DNA of 64,000 nt from Prostheceraeus crozeri. Taxonomy: Eukaryota > Platyhelminthes > Polycladida > Euryleptidae. Location of the stretch: contig CAJQUW010002197.1 of assembly GCA_907163375.1 (NCBI GenBank), forward strand, positions 224,501-288,500. The letters are read 5' to 3'. This document shows, one piece after another, positions 40,600 through 53,344 of this stretch. Made by a program: the position numbers and the translations under genes. Every line of letters begins with the position of its first letter. Within the stretch, counting starts at the first letter, position 1. The notes below the pieces were generated by a model. It saw only the letters and a list, made by a program, of their open reading frames with translations. It had not been told where the DNA came from and did not search any database.

Positions 40600-40890
40600 T
40601 TCAAACGAGCTGTTGCACGACTCTACGATCCAAGATTGAGGTCACTGTCCAGAGGGGGAGTCAGCACTTTTTCTCTCAAAATTCATTGGAAACACTGTCA
40701 CTAGACTTGAAATTGGCCAAAAAGGACCAATGCCGCGGTTCATTTTCACGTACGAGGCTTCCTTTCGCCGCTACAGACCAAAAACCACAAGGACGGCCTA
40801 CCACGATAACCCGGACGGCTGACCCAGACAACAACGCATTCATGCTCACGAGGGGGGCGCTGTGCGCAAATGGGAGGATTCCTTACTACT
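40600..40890 (-). repeat. Right terminal inverted repeat of copy B
   Basis: Reverse complement of the left TIR, ending in CCTTACTACT. A related, more diverged stretch (38480-38740) lies on the inner side of the Penelope palindrome, so the element end contains tandem or subterminal copies of the same repeat. Confidence 0.85.
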
Positions 40891-40896
40891 GATAGC
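40891..40896. repeat. Right target-site duplication of copy B
   Basis: GATAGC directly follows the TIR end and matches GATACC at 17484-17489 at five of six positions. Confidence 0.7.
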
Positions 40897-42677
40897 AATT
40901 TAATTGAAAGTTAACAGATTTATAAACACAAGCAAACATGCAGATATAATGTAGGCAGATGTGGGCGGCGATACATTTTCCGATAAAACGATAACGATCA
41001 AACGATAAATTTTTCCGCTAAGTCTGATGACGATAATGCGATAAATTTGGGCCTCCAAAGTAGAGAGATAACGATGAATCCAAAAATATGGTGCTTCACT
41101 TTTGCAACTTATATGTATTAAAAACCTCTCTTTTACACTTAAAACACCATATACATGCACATGTACATGTAGTACTGAATAAAAGAATAACACCAAAAGA
41201 CCCGAAATTAACACTTTTTTACATTACAACAACATACAAATCAACAATACTGTCACAGCACAGCATCACAAGCAGAAATACAACAATTTAGGGCACATGT
41301 AGTTCATCATCTCTTCCACACCCCTTGGTTGAGGAGCACATATTCCCACATATCACTGTCGGCGTATCAAGCAAATGATATCCAATCAAATTACGCGTTC
41401 GCGGAATGCAGAAGATCGTTATATCCAAAATTGTCGTCTGTCCGGAATTACATCCATGTACGGGATTGCTCCACTCTATTATGCATGAAAGAGCCTCAAT
41501 ACGGAATACCGGGATAAATGAATCAACGGGCCATTTGATGGCACTTGTACTGACGTTGTTCACACAATGAAATAGGTGAAAAACAGTTCAATGCAGTCTC
41601 CGAGGCAATTTCAATTGAAGCTAATTAATTACTTATCGCAACGCAACGCACTGAATGTAGGGATGAATATGCAGTAATGATTCTTACTTAAAAATCCTTT
41701 TTGTACATGCCTGAAAGTAGCTGGGAAGTAAACAACAAATGAAATAATTCATATTGAAAGCAAATACTGAAATGCCGAAAATGGTAAATACTAGAACATT
41801 CAGTAAAATTTCAGATAGATGTTAGGAGCAAACATCATAAACATAAGTTTGTGAATAGTTAGGAAAGTAAGAGGATTTGAAAGATTGAGAGAAGCTAAGA
41901 TCATATAAAGAAAACAGTGCTGCAAAAATTTGCGAATCGCATAGGCCTACAATGAATGGAAGCAAAGATTCTTTGATTGTCACAATATTGTTTTGATGCT
42001 GTTAAGTAAATTTTTTTTTCCAAAACTGCAGACCCTCCACGCGTCTGGATTCAGACTGACGAAAGAAAAAATGAAGGAAGACTTTTCAACAGGTGCCAAC
42101 TTAAATCTTTATATAAAACAGCATAAACGTGCAAACTTCCGGCGTTGCGCCTTAATCATGCATAAGTATAAAATGACGCTGTTACTTTTGATAGAGTCCA
42201 ACAAGATAATCGAAATTCGTTTATCGTGCTTGGGACTACATCAATCAATATATTTTTAAAGCATAATTGGAACCCTATGCTCTTTTTCTACTGTATAGGC
42301 TGTCCGGTTTTTGGCAAAAAGATCTTGTGACCCTGTTTCACCAACTAAATTCACTCCACGTCTGGATGTCATGGTATTTCTTTACCGAATGCAGGAATTC
42401 ACATAGAGTGCATTTGCTTCTGAATACTTTTACATGGAGCACACATTGATTATCATAATTGAATGATTTCAAAGTAGCCATAAGCCCCAAAATTGCTACA
42501 AAGACGTACTATTTTAGTCTTTGACAAAATAAGCTTAGGTCTGCTGTATAAAATTGAAGGAATAGAATGAACTTCACAATGTTCAGTCAGTTTGATTTTC
42601 ATTAATTGACTGAAAAAGTGATTTAATTGCAATCAATTATAGCCAATATCTGAATGACTTATTTCATGCCTTATTTG
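40897..42677. other. Host intergenic DNA
   Basis: No supported gene. 40960-41060 has repeated CGATAA words (ATAACGATCAAACGATAAAT, GACGATAATGCGATAAAT) that look like a short decayed tandem array. The rest is unremarkable AT-rich DNA. Confidence 0.5.
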
Positions 42678-45484
42678 AGTGGGGTACTTCTATTCTTCCC
42701 CTCCCCCCACCCACATTTTTCAAGTTTTCCAAAATCATCAAATTTCGCCTAAGTTAGTCACATTGGGTTAAGAATAGACTTGATCTGTCACTGAGTGACA
42801 CTACAACACGACTGAGAAGTCTTACTTGCACCCTGGCAGGAAGGATTGGTACCTTGGATACTCAGAATACAAGGTGCAGCTGTGATCATGAACTTCGTGT
42901 GATTGTCTACGGACAAATGACAAGCAGTTGTCTAATTCTGAGGCTGTAAATGTTCTACAAATCAGATAAGAGGAGTTTTACACACTCAAAGCTGTGCCAC
43001 GTCAGAGATCACGTAGGACCAAGAGAAGATAGTTGACGATGCAACACTTTCGGGTGTCAACCAGGGCTGTGGAGCCGATGCGTTATCTCATCGGCTCCGG
43101 CTCCGGCTCCGGCTCCACGATACTGATGTGAAAGGCTCCGGCTCGGCTCCGGCTCCGACTTCAAATTCAGGTTCTATCTATGCTGGTTATCCTGGATCCG
43201 TTGAACGGGTTTTTTGGATAAGGGTGTGGCCTTTAGAGGCTTGCTACAATCATCAAATTAGTTTTCATTAACAAGCAACGACTTAAGTTAATAATAAAAA
43301 TGATAATAGCCTAATATAATGACAAATAACATACTTGTCATATATTTTTGCATGAATTGACTATCTCTGAAAGATAAAATAAAGTTATAGCCAGGATTGG
43401 TTAAATTAGATAAAGATCTCCCGCACTGGCTAAATATAAATTGGCCTAGCCTGCAACCAGTCTACTACGAGGCTACATTAAATAAGACCACATGAGTGAT
43501 GATGATATACCTAATTAGGCGTCACAGGGGCCGAATAGTAGTATAAGCTTTTTTACAAAGCTTGAATATGAAACTGGATAGCGTATGCCTCTAAATAGCT
43601 TACAGGGCATGTATCTACTCGAACATGAAAGGGTATCGGCTATATAGCCAAATATACCGTATCAATAAAGATATCAATTGCTTTATTGAATATTAAAGTG
43701 TATATAGGCTAGCTTAGGTTGTTATTGTTATTTGTTATTGCCTTTATTCAATAGTCTGTTGGTCCATGAATAATATGATCGGTGGGTAGCCCACGACTCA
43801 TCATCTGTAGAAATTGTAATTTAGATAGCCTCATTGCAGTGTAGGCTAGAAATGTACAATTGAAAATTACACTTAAAAAAATTAAAAATATCTAATTTAG
43901 GACAAGTTTTGTAATTCTATGCAGCATACTTAATAAGTTAAGGCCTGACTTACATTATATTAATTTCGTATTTTTCATTATGGCGTAAAGTTGCACTAAA
44001 TAATTCATCAATGATTCATGTATATTATTATATTCAATTTATACATAACACATTACCACTATTCCTCTGATGATGGTTAGGCTGATGAAACTGAACTCGG
44101 AGTATCACACAGTATGTTGCAGGGTGCTATGCATAATAAAAATTTGACTGCGAGCACCGAGCAGAAATCCCATCTACTTTGCTAGCTTTCGAATGCGCGT
44201 GCGGTTTAATGTCACAGACAATAGAAAAGGGAGGTCAAAAGGCGCCTTTATTGAGAGCGTCTCAGTCTTTTTTTATTGTTTACATATAAGTCAGCATGAT
44301 ATCAGCATAAAGTGTTGACAGACGGAAAAAATGATAATGAAAATTCTTGAAATCCACAGGTCTATGACATTTGGGGAAATATTATTACACGATACGGCTC
44401 TTGTGCAGTCCTCCCCCCCCCCCATTTTTTCTCTGGTCAAAAGATGCAGCACCATTGGATGTCCGTTTCAGCATCACCGGTTTAAGTGAAGCATTCCGTG
44501 CTGTTGTAAAAATCTACGTGGGTAATTGCGATGTCATGGTCGCAAACTTTGTCAGCAAGTCAACATTGTAATTTGCCTTCGGGTTTTTCGCATTGAAATA
44601 TACCCTTTGAATTTTGAAGTCAAAGGAAATTCATTGAGATACCATTAATTCATTGAGATACCTTTAATTAAAATAATAGGGCGCTACTAGAAGTGGCTGG
44701 GGATCGCTTATTGCTATAGCCATGTGAAGACTTGTAGTCAGGTCATTCGTGTGAGTGTGAAGAGTTATCCCTCCAATCAAAATTGATCAAATTGAATAAT
44801 CGATTGTTTTGAAAAATGTAGGTGGGGAGACTGCACAAGAGCCTACAATACAATCTAAGGAAATTGGCATTGCCACAGATGCCAGTAGCTTCTGCCAGTA
44901 GCCATACCGATAGATGATAGCCTACATAGTAACCGTATTAGATTTAAGACATTGCGCAAGAAATGTAGCTATATTATCTTTGCTGACTGAACTGGAAATG
45001 TGTACATAAATGACTGGCGACTTGTCTCTAGGAATCTACAATCATCTAGTTAGCATGCATATAACAAGTTTTCAAATTCATGGATTTTGGAGAATACGTT
45101 GTCAATATGGAAATTAGTCTTACGAAACATATGCAATAAAAAAATATTACACATGTGTGTAAATACAATACATATAATACAAAAGAAGGCGGCAACTACA
45201 AAGAAAGATATCGTGGAGGACAGATCATTGGTATACTTGAAAGACATATCTTTAGATTTCAAATGATTTAATATTTTTATGATGCCAATTAATAACTTTC
45301 AAAATTCTAGATTTATATCAAAGCTTAAACTATCGGAGCCGGAGCCGGAGCCTTTGTGATAAATCGGCTCCGGCTCCGACCAAAACCATCGGCTCCTTAA
45401 GGCTCCGGCTCCGGCTCCACAGCCCTGGTGTCAACAACAGAAATGTGGTGGGGGGGGGGAAGAATAGAAGTAACGAGAGTGGGT
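42678..45484. repeat. Inverted repeat pair surrounding the hAT insertion
   Basis: 42678-42720 (GTACTTCTATTCTTCCCCTC, then CCCCCACCCACATTT) is the inverse of 45440-45484 (GAAATGTGGTGGGG, then GGGGAAGAATAGAAGTAACG). Without the 2.4-kb hAT the arms enclose about 0.44 kb, the size of a MITE. No terminal duplication was found. Confidence 0.45.
43054..45435. mobile_element. Non-autonomous hAT transposon with GGCTCC arrays
   Basis: The element 43062-45427 begins CAGGGCTGTGGAGCCG and ends CGGCTCCACAGCCCTG, classic CAGGG/CCCTG hAT ends, with exact 8-bp GTGTCAAC duplications (43054-43061, 45428-45435). Just inside both ends are inverted arrays of GGCTCC/CCGGAG hexamers (43084-43165 and 45332-45420). 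No transposase frame is present in the 2.37 kb, so it would need a partner in trans. The exact target duplication suggests it is young. Confidence 0.9.
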
Positions 45485-48393
45485 CATGATAATCTTCAAA
45501 GGTTTCGATGCAGGGCTTCATTCCACGTAGTGAATATTGAACAAATTCATTTGTAGAGTGAATCTAAGGTGCTGTCCCAATTCGAGTGAACTCAGTTCTT
45601 TCTGGTGTGAATATGGGAAGTTGGCAACCTTGATCTTACGGACGGGCCGAAGAATAAGTGAATCTAGCAACTAAGTAACTATGACAGCGTGAGAATCATG
45701 AGCTCGACTGTCATTGGTCGGTCAGCTGCTACTTCTTCCAATGCCGACACCGCTCCAGGCGCTCTACTCCTCAGTCAGTTCTGAGTTCGTCGCGCCGACT
45801 TCCCTCTGCGTCTTCAAAGTGATTACTGAACTGTGTACCGTGTCCATATCAACTAAAATATTCGACGCTCTAAACTATTCTTTGACCATCGACATTTTTC
45901 CATCAAAATCTGCGCGGTGAGTCGATTATTTCCAAACATTGATTGAATCTTCGAAAAGTATTTCGTCATTTCAAAGTTACTTTAATCTCGGAATCGAGAA
46001 AAGTGAAAAATCGTTTCCCAACTTACTTGTGTTGAAAAGAATCATATGTGAATAAGAATGAGTTGACTTATATGATTTAATGTGAGAATTTGAGCTGTGA
46101 TGTAGGCTGTAGAGAATTTTCAATGGAAAATCCAATTATTGGGGTTCATCAAGGTTCTCAAATGACGCATCGTTCGCACTTGGAATGACACACGAACGTG
46201 CATTGCCGCGATCGATTTGTGTGAGTCATATTGTAACAGTCATATATCTTAAGTAGCACAGTGTCATCTGTAATTGACGTCCAAGGGTTGCGAGCTTGCG
46301 ACTTCGGTTGATCGCGAGATCCGACGACCCGGAATTTGAAATGTGAATTGAAAAAAAGGATGTAAATACGCTGAGATTCTACTCACATTTCGCGCAGGAG
46401 TGAAGTGCCTGCCAGATATCGGTGTGAATCCAGGCAGGCGGGACGAATTTTCGGTAGGTGCTACAATCTTAGGTGTTGCAAAACGAATTTTTAGACGGTT
46501 AACGGATGCATACCACTATTCACTCTGGCGGAAGCTTCGACAGGATGAAACTCTGATATTTCTTTTACATTTTCTTCGTATTCAAGCTGAATCTTGTTAT
46601 TAAGTTTTGGCTTCAGCTATTTTATCATTATGACCTCCCGTTATCTTGAGTTAACTTCATCGTTGTTATAAAACTAAATGACAATGGTGATCACTTTCCA
46701 AAGTGAAGCATGCGTTTCATAACAACATGCATGTCAATCCACATTTCATTGTACTAGCACAGCATATATATATATATATTTTTCACCAATACATCCATTT
46801 TGGCAATTTTTTAAAGCGCTTGTTTGTCAACATGCTGTATATGAGCTGTATTATTGTATTGGTGCATATGCTATATTGCCATATTGTTGGATATGACACT
46901 CGGAGGTTGGAATAGGAAGACAATTCATTTGAGCTGCATTTTTGTTATATAGTTGACTTCTACAACGTATTTGGCCTATAGGCCTATTACCTAGAAAAAT
47001 GTTACTTCCAAAAGATTCCGATGAGTCGAACTAAAATGATAATTGGTGAAACAAACGCAAGTTGATGTATAAAAAACCTCTAATTGATATTAGGGCCCAC
47101 ATGTCAAACACTCAAAAAATGATATTTGTTTAGTAGGTTCACTTAAGTGTGCAATCTTTTAAATTATCGCAGATACAAGTCTACAACAACGACATAAAAT
47201 ATCAGCGCTATCATTCATTATACCAAGTGTGACTAGAATTAATTTTATACTATTTAAGTTCATCATCATAATATATTATTTTACTTGCCTGCAATTTAAG
47301 ACGCTTTTCAATGAACTAAAATGGTGTCACTTATTGTTTTTGTGGTTGTAACAGATTTGCAATGCTTTTCAAGCAACGCAGTTCCTTCAGTGATATTAAT
47401 TTGAGCACGTTCCGCACAAGCCATTACAGATCAGTTCAAATCTAATCAAAATCCTCTAAATGCTACATTGAAAATATGTAGGCCGACATGCATTTAAGTC
47501 ATATTAAGCAAAATTGGACTTAACTTGCAAGAAGACTTATATTTTTGAACATGAATGTTGTCTTTTGCAATCAAAATCACCATACCTTTACGAGTGGAAT
47601 TTCTTTTGAATTATTTTATTCAATTGCTGGCAGGCTAAACGACTAATGATGACTATGACTTTAATAAGCATCATATTTATAAAAGCATTTGCTGGATAAT
47701 TTGCAAGCATTAGTCAGACTGTCAATCTTTTATGCATTACATCTGAATGAAAGTACATACATGCTTTCAGATGTATCTTTAGACTGCTCGAGTCGGACTG
47801 AAGTCATAGAAGTTTATATAATGATAAGTTACATATAAAATTCAAATTCCCAAAATTTACGGAAGTGCTTTCGGATTGTCCCTCCCTTTCATTTTTCGCC
47901 ACTACACCGCTAGCGCGGTACCGGGTATAGATTTTGAATGCTGATAGTACGAATCATTGACCTCGATTTGATGCGCACAAAATTCCTGTGATATGCATGT
48001 CGGAAGAAAAAAAGAGTTCCATTTGTATATTCTTATGCTTTCAATTAGACCGAACGCCTACCAAAAGTTGAAAAGTCATAAAATTTTCAAAAATTACCAA
48101 TTTTCTGAAAAATTGCTGGTAAATTGCTGGCCTCATGACTCCTCTTCGTAGCTGTGTCGACCAGTGAGGGACCTACTTCTTTATGGTAAGCGACTTGCTT
48201 GTCTTTCGCCGTTGAACAATAATTAATTGCATTTCCAATCACCTGGTGATTTACAAGTTCATGGAATTATTATAGCGGATAATTTACTACGGCTTCACAA
48301 TTTAGTTAAAGGCTTGAAATGGCTGTTGGCTTGAATTCTGCTATTGGCTACAAAAGCAAGAAAAACCCAAAAACGAAAAAACCGGGTTTTGAC
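45436..48393. other. Host intergenic DNA with a possible exon pair
   Basis: A GC-richer stretch at 45690-45916 ends in CTGCGCG|GTGAGTCG, a strong donor, and an acceptor-like CACATTTCGCGCAG precedes an open stretch at 46398-46603. These could be the first two exons of a host transcript; neither product is recognisable. A (TA)n run lies at about 46764-46780. Otherwise nothing seen. Confidence 0.3.
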
Positions 48394-51300
48394 TTTAGGG
48401 CAATTCCATGGTAAAAACGACACGGAGGGCAAATTTTAAAACGCATTATTTTCTCTGTGACTTGTGTTTTCTTGAAAGGATATCCGAAGCCATAAGGAAT
48501 CACAAAATTTATCTCTTAGACACACTTCTTCTACTAATAAATTCAATTTTGGAATATCTTGCTATTTTTAAGATATTAAAAATACATTCCCTTTGAATTT
48601 TTAACACAATGTAGGCAGTGTTAGAAATGGAATTCCAAGTAGTCTATACTGCGTTATATTATTATTGATACTCCTTGTCGAAGCTCAAACAATATTTTTT
48701 GTCAAGGACATAATTTCTTCCGATTTTTTGACACGAGTTTGAATCTTAGTATAAATGTTCGTTCGTGACCAGATATTTACTATTTTTCTATCTTCTACTG
48801 GATAAATTTTATTTAGCACAAATTTATGCATATGTAAATGATGCCTTAGTCTAACGTGACCTTCGACTGAGATTTGATTATGAGGGGTTAATATTTACGA
48901 CCGTCGGAAGAAAATAGGTGAGTGTTCGTTCGTGACTGTGCATTATGTTCGTTCGTGACTGTGGTATTATTTTCGTTCGCGACATGACCACAACTTCACA
49001 ATTATCCCATCCCGCAAACTTGAACTAGGAATAAGCTATGAAAACACCTTTCAGGTAACAAAGAGGACAATATATCAATTCAGGAGAGCTTAAAAAATAT
49101 TGAATAGGCCTATATGCAACAGGAAAATATAAAATGTTTCATGGTCACTTCGGAGGAGATGAAAAAATATACCGATCACGACTGTCTATTGTGTAATCTA
49201 CTTCCACTGGTCGAATGTCAGAATTCTGTACCCATGCAATATCACTTGTATCAGAAATCATGTAGATTGATTGCGAGCATTCCTTGAGAAACTGCACCTC
49301 ATAATCATTATCGGCTAGAGATTGGATGATTCCGATGAAGTTCTTGGTGGTGCCACGACTTGTGCTAACACTAGCGATGACCATATCACCGACACGAACC
49401 TCGATAATGGATGGAGGATCACAATCTGCGTAGACGATTGAGAATGACCGTCGAACTAGTTGCTGATTGTCTTCGGCTATCCACTGATGATTCGTCTGAA
49501 CACCGGTCATCTTTGGCGCGTTCTCAATAATATTCTGTAACTGGTGATAAGTACAATCAATGTCACCGGACGACACGACCGTGCCTACAATTTTACTGTT
49601 GCACTCGTTGAGACAGGTAGCGAACGGTTGAGCACTCTGCACCTGGTAACGTCTCGAGCGAACACAGTCCCAAACCATCCGTTTTGCAGAACCTCCGACT
49701 CCGTCAACACACCCTTTACCATGAGCCGTCGCAAAGAAGTTCCAGCTAATCTGCAGACCATACTTCCTCGCAAAATGATTCCGCAGCATGGAAGTGTACC
49801 GGTTCTTGAATTGGGATACAGGTCCGTCACTCCAGAAGATCAGTTCTTGCACTTCCGATGTGACAATTGATTCAATGATTGTCTGCAGATAATGAGACAC
49901 TGATCGTTTTGAGTGATCCAGATCGTCACTGACCATCACACGGCAGCTAGGGCAGTCGTTGAACTTCAATACGCAGACAACAAACAAAGACAACTGTTTC
50001 TGCTTCCAGTGGGCGCTCTGAACCTCATCCTGGAAGGGACATGTTGCATTTTCACTGAAGTCAAAGTGAACCAGTATGCGTTCTGAGGATGCCAGCTCTT
50101 TGTCCTTGCGGTACATGGCTTGTTGATTTCTTTTCAGTAGATGATGCAGCTGGAACTGTGGCAGTAAAGCTTGGAATGCCTCACTCACTTCCATTGCTGA
50201 CATAATCGTGTCGTGGCAAGCAATAGTCTCGCCAGAGAAGCCTGTCTGCCATCTCTTGACTGTAACAGTCAAATCCACATCCTGGTCGATCGCGTTCTCC
50301 GATATTCGTTGACCATTGGCACACTTGTCGCATGTGTTCTTCAGGCAATCTGGCTTAGCATCAGGACACAGTGAATTGTCAACAATCCAATTAGAATGAT
50401 AACACGGTAATGTCGTCAATCCCGCAGATGAGGCTGCATTTAGCAAGCACATAAAGTTTTCATGAAGCACACAGCAGCAAACGTTGTGTGGAGTCTTGCC
50501 AATAGGGATGACTAGTTTGGGACGGGCATTATAGAAGAGAGACTTGCCACCTAATTTGCCGTGTTTTTCTACGAACATTCGATAACACTCTCCAACTGTG
50601 TAATTGAACGCTTTTGAACCTTCATCTTCTCGCCTTTTTCGCGCACAGTAACATAGTCTTTGGTTCCTGGACAGACACGAGATATTTCATCCTGATCGTA
50701 GAAATCAGCAATGGTGTCTTTGTGACTGTCTGATAAAGATGTTCTCTTCCCTTTAATGAACGACGAGCTGCTGGAGACTTGGTATTCTTCAGCAATTCTT
50801 GTGCTATGACTTTCCTGTGACGTGGGGAACGTGGCATTGCATTGATCACTCGCTGTTTTGCCTTCGATTCGGCCGCTTTTTTTTTGAAAACCGTGTTGGA
50901 ATCATTCAACTTCCTCCTCTCTCGGAGATTTTTCATCCTTACTTTAGCCTTCTCACGATCACGTTCGAGTTCTTCTTGGGTCATATTTGAACGTCTCACT
51001 CTCATCCGGTCAACTTCTCGGGAAAGATATGATAAATTTGTGGAACGATACTTCTTCGCGATTTCAGCTCGAGTCTTGCCCATTTTTCGGTCATGAATCA
51101 CATTGAAATATATCTTCCATTGTTATATGTCACAGTCAAAAAATATTCATGGGACGCCCACGACTACAAAAAATCCTGGATACTTAAAATAGCCTATTTT
51201 TTTACCCAGTACATACATTTGCTCCCATTCCGTTAATCAGTCATGTCATGGGAAGCCCAAGGCTACTAAAAAAGCTTTACATTATGGTTGATGTGTGTTT

Positions 51301-52108
51301 CTCCACCTAAGACGTACATCTGTCTCCATATCGATTAAATCAGTCTTGAAATATCATGGGAATCCCTGGACTGCTAAAGATAGAAATACTCGTGAGTCAA
51401 GAGAATTTCTTGGAAACTTTGAGAATAACTTACAAGCAACTAGGACATTGAAGTGCGTCAAAATTGTACCTAGCCATGAGTCGTCTCTTTGTAAATTTGT
51501 TCCAGTATGACTAACTTTCGTGAATGAACTTGTATGCTAAAAAAACGACGAATGCCAATAGATATTCGATGCCCGACACGAAACAAATGTTCCGAAATGA
51601 TTTATTAACTTATCTTTATACAAAGGAATGCATGGAGTGCGTTTGTGACTGATTTCTTTTTCGAATATGTTTTCTGATGAAGTTGGACAAAATGTTCGTT
51701 CGTGACTGTTCGTTCGTGACCGCACTTCTCGAAACTTATGAACTGCTAGTAATCAAACGTTTCCAGATTTCTTTTCAGCATTTAAGTTGATCAAATAGCG
51801 TACTAGCCTATTCAATCAGAGCAAATTTCGTGATGAAGAATCCAGAGCTTTGGAGGTTATTAACGTTTACATTTTTTCGAAAAAGTCGTGTCGTTCTGTG
51901 TTCGTTCGTGACCACTCAAACTATTGTATTTTAAACCATCAAATACACATTTTTTCATCGGTTTGGCTAGTGTTTCATAAACAGTGAATATTGCAGCCAA
52001 TTCAAATAAAGTATGATCATCACCGGTTCAATAGGTTAGGGATGACAATCAGAAATGTAACAATAAATCCTGCAAAGTTCGTTCGTGACTGCGTGGAACT
52101 GCCCTTTA
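48394..52108. mobile_element. DDE transposon with 4-bp TTTA duplication
   Basis: Ends GGGCAATTCCATG (48398) and its inverse GGGCAGTTCCACG (ending 52104), 11 of 13 matching, flanked by TTTA (48394-48397 and 52105-52108). The interior has one broken transposase gene on minus and eight copies of GTTCGTTCGTGAC or a one-base variant, four near each end, all in the same direction. A 4-bp duplication with this transposase type would suit Sola-like elements; the superfamily name is a guess. Confidence 0.7.
49145..51101 (-). pseudogene. DDE-type transposase, broken
   Basis: The N-terminal frame (50622-51101) has a basic KTRAEIAKKYRS and a REREKAK-rich helix, then AMPRSPRHRKVIAQELL. The sequence changes frame through PGTKDYVTVREKGEK into the main frame (49145-50578, 477 codons). 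That frame has FYNARPKLVIPIG, CCCVLHENFMCLLNAA, a Cys cluster (CPDAKPDCLKNTCDKC), HFDFSENATC, LIFWSDGPVSQFKNRY (probable catalytic Asp) and NFFATAHGKGCVDGVGGSAKR. This protein family is widespread in invertebrate genomes. At least two frame changes separate the parts. Confidence 0.7.
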
Positions 52109-53340
52109 TCACAGAGTGGTGCCTTTGTGCCGCTGACCCTGTTTCGTCGGTGCTATATGTATACTATCATGTTCTAGCTTTTTACTTTGGCAACGATTTC
52201 AGCAACCGATTTCCTTAGACTTTCCGAATGAAAGAATGATTTTAAGAGTGTTAAATATACTCGCAGCTCCATCGCCACAATCCATCCCGGAGATATTATT
52301 TCAAAAGAGAACCCGCAACCTCTCCTTGCATTGTATTGGCGAGCAAGACTTATAGGACTGCTGCAATCTACTACATAGATCGCATCTTCGTCTTATGTTA
52401 CCATTCAGCAGATTATCCAAGAGTCCTGATGGTCGTTTCGAGGCACAAGTCGAATTTCTGTGGCCGTCAAGCGAAGTTTTCGTGGAGATGTTTCTAGGAT
52501 CCTATGGTCAAGTTGTCAAACTGGCAGAAGTCAATCATCTTCCGATGTAGCCAAAAAGAGTTTGACATGTCGATGGGATTTCTTAAAATTTGATGTAATC
52601 GCGGCAATTTGAACATTCTGAAGATATTCATGACATAGAAAAGCACATAAAAGACTTTTTACTTTTCAACAGATGGGGTAGATGAGATTCTCCGCCCATT
52701 CAATAAGTTCTCGCAGCCTTAGTGAAATTTCCCGTTCATCGTATCTCCAGCAAACATAGAAGATTAAACAATCTAAATCTGTAGGGTCCTGTTTCAGTGG
52801 GCAAGGGTCTGCATCTCTGAACTCTCTGTAGCAGCTTTACTTCATCATGCGCAATCATTAGTCACGTGACAGGAGAAACTGGCATGTGGATGGGAAAATC
52901 AAAAAGAAATCTTTAGGAACTCTTTGTTTTGTATTGTTAGATATAGGCTATCGATGAATCAGACTACTTGTTTACTCTAACTGAATGTTTCAGAGCTGCT
53001 GTGAATGAAATTTTAGGGGGGGGGGCTTAGCCCCCTGTTCCCGAATACCTCCCATCACGTTTTCAAATTTTCAAAGTATTTGGTTGTAAGAAGACAGCGA
53101 CAATTTAGGTGAATCACCTAAAATAATTTTTTACCTAAATTCCGGATATTTTGTGGAAATACCTAAATCACCCAAATATTGTCATTACGACAAAAACTTG
53201 CCATTTGATTAACTCATCTACTCACCTTGGAAAACATTGAGAAAATCGTGGTAACGAATTACTTATATAATCGAATTATGAAGACACTGATGAGTGATTC
53301 TGGGCAGTCCCACATGTTTCTGGTCATAGTCTCAAATTCT
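52109..53340. other. Host intergenic DNA
   Basis: No supported gene. A G-run and a TTAGCCCCC stretch at about 53013-53033 and repeated CACCTAAAT words at 53105-53180 are the only local features. Confidence 0.5.
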
Positions 53341-53344
53341 TTTA

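Larger units (their letters stand above)
17490..40890. mobile_element. Polinton/Maverick (adintovirus-like), copy B, both ends present
   Basis: A 23.4-kb element with terminal inverted repeats beginning AGTAGTAAG and flanked by GATACC (17484-17489) and GATAGC (40891-40896), a 6-bp duplication with one mismatch. Polintons are known for 6-bp duplications and AG-starting TIRs. About 2.1 kb is later insertion: a Penelope-like palindrome (38747-40461) and a foldback element (37179-37550). Without these it is about 21.3 kb, at the upper end for the group. Left-arm genes and the polymerase run on plus; the virion block runs on minus and converges with the polymerase near 26.8 kb. It is a fossil: the polymerase, capsid and integrase genes are all in pieces, with of the order of ten or more interruptions overall. 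Flanks differ from those of copy A, so it arrived by transposition and not by duplication of the whole locus. Confidence 0.9.

Noticed and set aside
1-40890. Segmental duplication as the source of the two Polinton copies
   Set aside because: Flanking DNA differs at the right ends, and copy B has its own terminal repeats and target duplication.
48408-48596. Small plus-strand frame near the left end of the DDE transposon
   Set aside because: It lies in the terminal non-coding region and shows no similarity to the transposase or any known domain.
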